Source: Ignavibacterium sp. | Lineage (GTDB): Bacteria; Bacteroidota; Ignavibacteria; Ignavibacteriales; Ignavibacteriaceae | Length of the DNA: 64,000 nucleotides | Direction of reading: 5' to 3' | Assembly: GCA_032027145.1 (NCBI GenBank) | Contig: JAVSMP010000001.1 | Location: 2,919,116 to 2,983,115, forward strand | Part shown: positions 58,747-64,000 of the stretch, piece by piece | How positions within the stretch are numbered: position 1 is the stretch's first letter | Layout: each line of letters begins with the position of its first letter | Notes under the pieces: generated by a model | The model's input: the letters and a program-made list of their open reading frames with translations, nothing else | The model's database searches: none | Told to the model about the DNA's origin: nothing | Program-made: the position numbers and the translations under genes

Positions 58747-58762
58747 TCCGATACATATCGGA
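58747..58762. repeat. Palindrome tccgata-ca-tatcgga
   Basis: A perfect 7-bp stem with 2-nt loop, 34 nt past the GIY-YIG remnant. Its core matches the palindrome in the tRNA-Val fragment array, so the remnant is bracketed by related palindromes. Confidence 0.8.
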
Positions 58763-58843
58763 GTGCAGTTGACTTTCTTTCAGTCTGTATTAAAATTTTC
58801 CAATATTTTAAGTCTAAAAAATTACTGAGTTCAGAAATGCTTT

Positions 58844-59977
58844 CTAAAAATCTCTACCATAAAGAATATTAACTATTTTAAAAAACAAACTATCAGCTGG
58901 CTCGGGAAGAAGCCCATTGAAATAAATAATAATGGTTGCATTTCTAAAATTACTATGGTACATAGACGACGAAAAACCAACTAGTGCCCCATTATGTCCG
59001 TAAAAACTTCCTCTTTTCAATATACCAAGACCATAATATGTATTCTCGGAAATAAATTTTATATCGTTTAATCTTCTTTGCTGAATTGACGAAGAAACTA
59101 ATCCGCCCCCTACCAGAGCCTCAACATATTTTTGTAACTCACGTGGATTAGAATATGCTGAACCTGCAGCCCACGCCCAAGAAATATCATTATATTCTGT
59201 CATATCAACTCCGGGCTCATATTCTCCATCATAATATCCTCTTGAATGAGGATTTGGAAAATCTACTCCGGAGGTCAGAAATCCAGTATTTTTTAGCTGT
59301 AAGGGTTGAATAATTCTGTTTTTTATTTCTTCCTCTAAACTATTACCTGTTATGGTTTCAATTATTCTTCCGATAATAATCGTATTGGTGTTTGAATACT
59401 CCCATTTTGAACCTGGTGAGAAATTTAAGTCAAAACTAAAGCCCCAATCTGTTAATTCCTTTGGAGTCCATACTTTTTTAGGATCATTTCCTACTGTGAT
59501 CCAAAAATTCTCATCATTAGTATAGTTATAAATTCCTGATGTCATATTAGCAAGCATCGCAATGGTTAATACATCAGACATTGGATATTCAGGGAAATAT
59601 TTTGATAGTTTATCATCAAGAGATATTTTTTTTTCATCTACAAGCTGCAATAAAACTGTAATTACAAAAGTCTTTGTATTGCTTCCAATCCGAAAAATAT
59701 ACTCCCGATTCATCGGTAATTTTTCAGGAATATTACTTACTCCTGCTTCATAAATCCAGTCAATTCCTTTATTATGATCTACAACTAAAGCAACTAAACC
59801 TGGTACGTGCGTATTTTCAATTATGGAATCAGCAGCTGCCTTCATCTTCTCAATTAGTATTTGATTTTCCGAGATATTTGGTTCAACAGGTTGGTTATTT
59901 TCACACGAGACTAAAGTCAGCAACACAATAGAAATAGTAAAACTATTTAATAGATATTTTTTCATTTTATCTCTCAT
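58844..59977 (-). CDS. Serine hydrolase lipoprotein (beta-lactamase / D-Ala-D-Ala carboxypeptidase family)
   Basis: A 377-residue protein of the class C beta-lactamase-related family (Pfam Beta-lactamase). A lipobox ends at Cys25 (TLVSC). The nucleophile motif is Ser99-N-T-Lys102 in FRIGSNTKTF, the second motif is Tyr-Ser-Asn in WEYSNTN, and GHNGALVG replaces KTG. It could be a peptidase, esterase or D-amino acid hydrolase; true beta-lactamase activity is unlikely to be the main function. Met5 (MKKYLL) is a more typical signal-peptide start than Met1. Confidence 0.86.
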   Translation of the reverse strand: MRDKMKKYLLNSFTISIVLLTLVSCENNQPVEPNISENQILIEKMKAAADSIIENTHVPGLVALVVDHNKGIDWIYEAGVSNIPEKLPMNREYIFRIGSNTKTFVITVLLQLVDEKKISLDDKLSKYFPEYPMSDVLTIAMLANMTSGIYNYTNDENFWITVGNDPKKVWTPKELTDWGFSFDLNFSPGSKWEYSNTNTIIIGRIIETITGNSLEEEIKNRIIQPLQLKNTGFLTSGVDFPNPHSRGYYDGEYEPGVDMTEYNDISWAWAAGSAYSNPRELQKYVEALVGGGLVSSSIQQRRLNDIKFISENTYYGLGILKRGSFYGHNGALVGFSSSMYHSNFRNATIIIYFNGLLPEPADSLFFKIVNILYGRDF

Positions 59978-60556
59978 ATTTTTTATTACATCAGTTGATT
60001 TTTTTACAAGTTTTAAGAGTACTTATAAAGGCAAACAAGATTCTCCGGTTGAAATTCCCGGATCTACTTTATAACAAGTCAATAACTTTCTAAAATTCAA
60101 AGTAAAGTCTATTTTGAAGTTCAATCGGGATAAATATCTTTACAATCAGCATGAAGACTATAACTCCAAAAATATACTCAGTTTTCTCAGAAATTACCTT
60201 AAGTAGTTCAATTCAGCTATTCCACTATTTAACATTTATTAAAACGATATAGAATTATCGGACAGTATAGATAAATCTTTAGTGGTAGTTCAATAATAAT
60301 TGAAGTCCAGCAGCATATGTTAGGCTTGGGTAGTTTTGAAATTATAAAAATCCGGATTCTATTAACTCCGATTTGTTATTAGTAATTAACTATGAATTCA
60401 ATAAATGCCCAGAAAAAAAGATTTGTATTTGACCAAACTCCCTAAAAACAGACTGGTTGTTTCACAACTAATAATAATTTTAAGAGAAATACCTTTCAAT
60501 TGTTAATTTAATTAAGAAGGATTAGCTTTAATCAGTTTTAATAAAAATTTTTCTAC
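59978..60556. other. Divergent intergenic region
   Basis: These 579 nt separate the serine hydrolase gene and a plus-strand lipoprotein gene and must contain both promoters. I see no ORF with coding character, RNA gene or strong hairpin. Confidence 0.55.
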
Positions 60557-61063
60557 GTGATGACAAGGAAATCAATAACACTACTTTTACCATTCCTAAT
60601 CTTTATCTCTTGTGCAAGTAAAGATGAGAAACTTCAGAATTATAAAACTTATGTTCAGAAGATATCAAACATAATTAAGTGGGAAGATGGCTTTAATACT
60701 ATTAAAGTTATCAAAGAAAAAAGATCATTCTTCAGATCATATTTTCTTGAAGATGAACTGGTTTATATTAACGAAGAACTTAATATTGGTAATTGGGGTA
60801 CTTCAGCAAATAGTTATTTTTATAAAAATAATGAACTAATCTATTATACTGAAAACGCAATTTTCAGAATAATCGACTCAACCAACAAAATGAACAAGTA
60901 CCAAATAAAAGGTTTAATTTATTTTGATGGAAATGAAATTCTTGAAGCAGAAAGGACGAAAAGTAACGGAACAATCCAATACACTCCGGAAGATGTTAAA
61001 GGAATTATTGAACATAGTATTTTATTGAGGGAGTTGGCTAAAAAAAACAGACCAAGAAAATAA
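60557..61063 (+). CDS. Hypothetical lipoprotein
   Basis: A 168-residue protein with a signal peptide and lipobox at Cys19 (FLIFISC). The mature part has beta-strand character (ELNIGNWGTSANSYFYKNNELIYYTE, FRIIDSTN) ending in a lysine-rich tail. I do not recognise a family. The frame allows GTG at 60557 or ATG at 60560; the ATG is more likely. Isolated between the serine hydrolase and convergent aroE. Confidence 0.7.
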   Translation: MMTRKSITLLLPFLIFISCASKDEKLQNYKTYVQKISNIIKWEDGFNTIKVIKEKRSFFRSYFLEDELVYINEELNIGNWGTSANSYFYKNNELIYYTENAIFRIIDSTNKMNKYQIKGLIYFDGNEILEAERTKSNGTIQYTPEDVKGIIEHSILLRELAKKNRPRK

Positions 61064-61113
61064 ACGAAACTTTTAGTAAATGGCTTTTTAAACTTCAGTA
61101 TAATTACACTTAA

Positions 61114-61992
61114 CTATTTACTAACATATAACAATAACGACTTGTAAACCTTATCAATCGGAAATTCTACCCCCGTCCAGTGATTGAATGATTTTGCAGC
61201 CTGAAGAACAAACATTTTCAATCCATTAATTGTAGTAGCTCCCGAAGACTCAGCAAGCTGCAGGAATTTTGTTCTGACAGGATTATAAACTATATCAAAG
61301 ACAATCTGATTTTTAACAAAAAGCAGAGGATTATTAAAAACAGAATCATCTACATCCGGAAACATACCAACTGTTGTACAATTAACCACAAGTGAACAAT
61401 TATTCATAACATTTAACAAATCAGGTTGCTGCAATTCGTGAGTAACTATTGAATCATAACGCATTTTGGATTTGAAATGCTGTTTCAATGATTCTGAGTG
61501 TTCTTCTGTCCGATTAACAATATGAATTGTCTTGGGTTTAAAATTTCGTATTAATGTATAAACAACTGACCTTGCAGCTCCACCGGCACCAATTACACAT
61601 ACATTATTAGAAGTAATCTGGGACTTATAAAGTTGCAAGGATTCGTTTATTCCATATACATCTGTATTATAACCAATAAGTTTTCCAAGTTCATTAACAG
61701 CTGTATTTACTGAACCTGTTATCGAAGCCTCTTCAGAAAGCTTGTTCATAAAGTCAGTAACAGCAACTTTATGCGGTACGGTAACATTAAAACCTCTAAT
61801 GCCCAATGCAGTAATCCCCTTAACCGCATTCCTTAAATTGCTTGAATGAACTTCGAATGGAAGATAGATCAATTTAGTACCTGTTAACTCAGCAGCAATA
61901 TTATGTATAAACGGAGAGAAACTCTGCTTAATTGGAAAACCAAGTAAACCGATTAACTCAACATTAGAATAAAATGAATTTTGCATATCCAA
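61114..61992 (-). CDS. aroE: Shikimate dehydrogenase
   Basis: A 292-residue NADPH-dependent enzyme reducing 3-dehydroshikimate. The substrate loop SFSPFIHN, the catalytic Lys75 in FNVTVPHK, NTDVYGI with the paired Asp, and VIGAGGAARSVVYTL (cofactor loop) with VNRT are present. The C-terminal helix (NGLKMFVLQAAKSFNHWTG) is complete. It lies 15 nt downstream of the TPR gene, and no other shikimate gene is near. Confidence 0.95.
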   Translation of the reverse strand: MDMQNSFYSNVELIGLLGFPIKQSFSPFIHNIAAELTGTKLIYLPFEVHSSNLRNAVKGITALGIRGFNVTVPHKVAVTDFMNKLSEEASITGSVNTAVNELGKLIGYNTDVYGINESLQLYKSQITSNNVCVIGAGGAARSVVYTLIRNFKPKTIHIVNRTEEHSESLKQHFKSKMRYDSIVTHELQQPDLLNVMNNCSLVVNCTTVGMFPDVDDSVFNNPLLFVKNQIVFDIVYNPVRTKFLQLAESSGATTINGLKMFVLQAAKSFNHWTGVEFPIDKVYKSLLLYVSK

Positions 61993-62007
61993 AAATAATA
62001 TCTCTGA

Positions 62008-63423
62008 TTATATTTCGCCAAGAAGTCGTTTAAAAAGTTTTGATGATTTAATTTCAGGATACTCCTGCTCAAACTCTGTTCTGATAGATGGATCATACAT
62101 AAACGCAGTCTTTAAGCATTCAATCGCTTCTTTTGTTCTGCTCAAAACAAAATTTGCTTTAGCTTTATTATAATAAGAAGCAGCATCTTCTGGTTTAATT
62201 TTAATACATTCATCAAAAGCTTTCAAAGCTTCAAGCCATTCGCCAAGTTCAAAATAAGTTTCAGCAAGATTAAACCACAGCTCATAATTATTCGGTTCAA
62301 GCCTTGCTGCTTCTCTATAACTGTAAATACTTTCTCTAACTTGTCCGAGTGAATATTCAAGGTCTGCCTTTGCAAACCAGGCTTCGGCGCTGTCTTTTGA
62401 AAGGGATATTGCTTTATTAAAATCTCTCAAGGCTAACTGATACTTACCCATAGAATCATAACAGAACCCCCGCGAAAGATAAGCATCATAATACTCATCG
62501 TTAATTTTTATTGATTCTGAATAATACTTAACAGCAGATGGTAGGTCATTAAGTTCTTCGAAGATGTTAGCAATGTTGTAAACAGCAGTTTCATCATTCT
62601 CATCTATTTCATAAGCTTTCTTAAAACAATCTACGGCTTCATATAATCGTCCAAGGTCAGCTAATGCATTTCCCTTATTATACCAAGCGCTTGCAAAGTT
62701 ATCTCTTATTGAAATTGCAAGATCATAACTATTAATCCCCTGCTCAATTTTATTTAACTTGACTAAAACGATACCTCGATTATACCAGCCATTTGCATTG
62801 TAAGGGTCCAAATCTAAAAATTTATCATACGCATCAAGTGCTTTTTCTAATTGAGCTGTATTTTCATAACAAAATCCTAATTCATAATATACCTCAGCAT
62901 AATTAGGATCACGATCAACAACTTTTTTAAAATATAAAATTGCTTCTTCAAGTTTAGATCTTCTTTGAAACAACAATCCAATTGTAAACAGTGCATCTTC
63001 ATTTTCAGGATCGAGTTCTAAAACTCTTTCTAAAGATTCCTGAGCCTGATTTAACATTCCTAAATTCTCTTCGGCAGCAGCTTTATCAATTAAAGTTTCG
63101 ATATCATTTGGATTTAACGAAAGAGATTGTTCATAAGCAAGCAAGGCTTCACTAAACCTGAACAGTCCATTAAATACTATTCCCTTCTTTAACCAATACT
63201 CTGAATTATATGGGAATATTTCAATTAATTTTTCAAGAAGGTAAAGTGCATCTTCCAAACGATCAAGATCAATACAATTTTGAACAAGTTCATCAATCCG
63301 TTCAATAGAATTATAAACATAACCACTTTCCAAAATGGATTTACAATGCTTTAATTCTTCATCCAAATCCTGGTCTGGTAATTCAAATTCATCATCTGAA
63401 TGATCAGAATCAAAAACAGACAT
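62008..63423 (-). CDS. Tetratricopeptide-repeat protein
   Basis: A 471-residue protein made almost wholly of about 12 TPR units (34-residue period, for example ALLAYEQSLSLNPND and AWYNKGNALADLGR). It starts with an acidic segment (DSDHSDDEFELPDQDLDEE) and has no signal peptide or membrane helix, so a cytoplasmic scaffold is likely. The partner is unknown. It precedes aroE by 15 nt and is 168 nt downstream of sucC in the same direction. Confidence 0.88.
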   Translation of the reverse strand: MSVFDSDHSDDEFELPDQDLDEELKHCKSILESGYVYNSIERIDELVQNCIDLDRLEDALYLLEKLIEIFPYNSEYWLKKGIVFNGLFRFSEALLAYEQSLSLNPNDIETLIDKAAAEENLGMLNQAQESLERVLELDPENEDALFTIGLLFQRRSKLEEAILYFKKVVDRDPNYAEVYYELGFCYENTAQLEKALDAYDKFLDLDPYNANGWYNRGIVLVKLNKIEQGINSYDLAISIRDNFASAWYNKGNALADLGRLYEAVDCFKKAYEIDENDETAVYNIANIFEELNDLPSAVKYYSESIKINDEYYDAYLSRGFCYDSMGKYQLALRDFNKAISLSKDSAEAWFAKADLEYSLGQVRESIYSYREAARLEPNNYELWFNLAETYFELGEWLEALKAFDECIKIKPEDAASYYNKAKANFVLSRTKEAIECLKTAFMYDPSIRTEFEQEYPEIKSSKLFKRLLGEI

Positions 63424-63518
63424 TAAGCTCTCCTATTTGAACATTATTCCTGAAAAAAAATCTAATACTAAAAACAAACATCAAAAAAGATTTTTATAAC
63501 TAATTAAATTACTGTCGA

Positions 63519-63578
63519 TAAAAAAACTCAGATGTTCCTACAAGATTATTATACTTTATTTAAAAGAATATCTGAGTT
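63519..63578 (-). terminator. Possible terminator after sucC
   Basis: Arms aactcagat (63525-63533) and atctgagtt (63570-63578) form a 9-bp stem with a long 36-nt loop, followed on the minus strand by a run of T. It lies 13 nt past the sucC stop. The long loop lowers confidence. Confidence 0.5.
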
Positions 63579-63591
63579 AAAGATAAAACAA

Positions 63592-64000
63592 TTATTTAGT
63601 TCTAAGAACTGCTGTAACCTTTTCGGCAGCATCTTGTAAACTTTTAGCTACTTCAAAATGCAGTGATGATTGATCAAGCAGATCAGCAGCTTCTTCTGCA
63701 TTTGTTCCTTCCAACCTTACAACTATTGGAACCTTCACATCCATTTCTGTTGCTGCATCAATTACACCTTGTGCAACACGGTCACATCGAACAATTCCGC
63801 CAAAAATATTAATCAATATTGCCTTCACATTAGGATCAGAAAGAATAATCTTAAATCCGTTTGCCACAGTTTCTTTATTTGCACCGCCGCCTACATCCAG
63901 AAAATTTGCCGGCTCGCCTCCTGCAAGTTTTATAATATCCATTGTTGCCATTGCAAGCCCAGCACCGTTAACCATACATCCAACATTGCCATCAAGTTTA
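63592..64000 (-). CDS. sucC: Succinyl-CoA synthetase beta subunit (C-terminal part)
   Basis: The last ~136 residues of SucC; the gene enters from the right edge. The visible [49 protein letters not shown] and [12 protein letters not shown] blocks are diagnostic of the CoA-ligase domain. SucC with SucD makes ATP (or GTP) from succinyl-CoA, the step after KGD in the TCA cycle. sucD is not downstream in this window. Confidence 0.94.
   Translation of the reverse strand, partial: KLDGNVGCMVNGAGLAMATMDIIKLAGGEPANFLDVGGGANKETVANGFKIILSDPNVKAILINIFGGIVRCDRVAQGVIDAATEMDVKVPIVVRLEGTNAEEAADLLDQSSLHFEVAKSLQDAAEKVTAVLRTK

Noticed and set aside
58844-59977. Antibiotic-resistance beta-lactamase
   Set aside because: The motifs (SNTK, YSN, HNG) are those of the broad serine hydrolase family, and it is a lipoprotein without specific class C features.

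Overview
The window comes from an AT-rich Gram-negative bacterium of the Bacteroidota/Chlorobiota/Ignavibacteriota group; I infer an Ignavibacteria-like lineage. The reasons are a giant SprA translocon gene, two PorV/PorQ-type outer-membrane proteins and a cargo-like protein with a PNPFNP/FlgD-like tail (type IX secretion), a DUF4296-type lipoprotein, the HpnCDE squalene route, a fused KGD-type 2-oxoglutarate decarboxylase, many lipoproteins, and starts that often lack a clear Shine-Dalgarno. Nearly all of the window is ordinary, densely packed chromosome. One short stretch at 57.8-58.8 kb is clearly unusual.

Layout. 1-5.6 kb: 5' part of sprA (minus strand, running off the window). 5.8-9.3 kb: hpnC-hpnD-hpnE-cupin operon making squalene from farnesyl-PP. 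9.5 kb: STAS-domain anti-anti-sigma factor. 10-13 kb: atypical SDR, acetate kinase, 3-hydroxyacyl-CoA dehydrogenase. 13.6-16.2 kb: RecQ helicase, overlapping tail-to-tail with a small lipoprotein gene. 16.2-19.7 kb: gap-pgk-rhomboid-lipoprotein. 20.4-24.8 kb: nuoABCDEF closed by a terminator. 25-28.6 kb (plus strand): outer-membrane barrel, RsbW-like kinase, malate dehydrogenase. 28.7-30.4 kb: tRNA-Leu, yajC, tgt. 30.6-37.3 kb: thyA-folA-mutL-acyl-CoA mutase-UbiA-lipoprotein-DCC protein, with touching or overlapping junctions. 37.3-42.7 kb: glycerate kinase and envelope glycan genes (GT9, GT2, GT4-like, FemAB/GNAT-like). 42.8-47.2 kb: secretion/outer-membrane cluster (two PorV/PorQ proteins, Asp-box propeller protein, lipoprotein). 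47.2-51.8 kb: site-2 protease and a four-gene overlapping operon (polysaccharide deacetylase, GT2, radical SAM, DUF1207-like protein). 51.9-57.7 kb: EamA transporter, pdxH, KGD, second STAS protein. 57.8-58.8 kb: tRNA-Gly, tRNA-Val, a tandem array of tRNA-Val 3' fragments and a decayed GIY-YIG nuclease. 58.8-64 kb: serine hydrolase, lipoprotein, aroE, TPR protein and the 3' end of sucC.

How the genes fit together. gap, pgk, mdh, KGD, sucC and nuoA-F cover lower glycolysis, part of the TCA cycle and NADH oxidation; ackA gives substrate-level ATP. The two STAS proteins and the RsbW-like kinase are parts of a partner-switching regulator spread over three loci. sprA, the PorV/PorQ proteins and the propeller protein belong to type IX secretion.

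The best candidate for something undescribed is 57,938-58,762. An intact tRNA-Val(TAC) is followed by four exact 124-bp-period copies of its 3' part. In each copy the anticodon stem-loop has been replaced, base for base, by a palindrome. Next come a hairpin, a truncated GIY-YIG endonuclease reading frame and a further palindrome with the same core. This looks like the trace of a small tRNA-associated mobile unit. Other points of interest are an acyl-CoA mutase whose substrate-determining residues match isobutyryl-CoA rather than methylmalonyl-CoA mutase, an SDR lacking the catalytic Tyr and Lys, and a probable AUU start codon for sprA.
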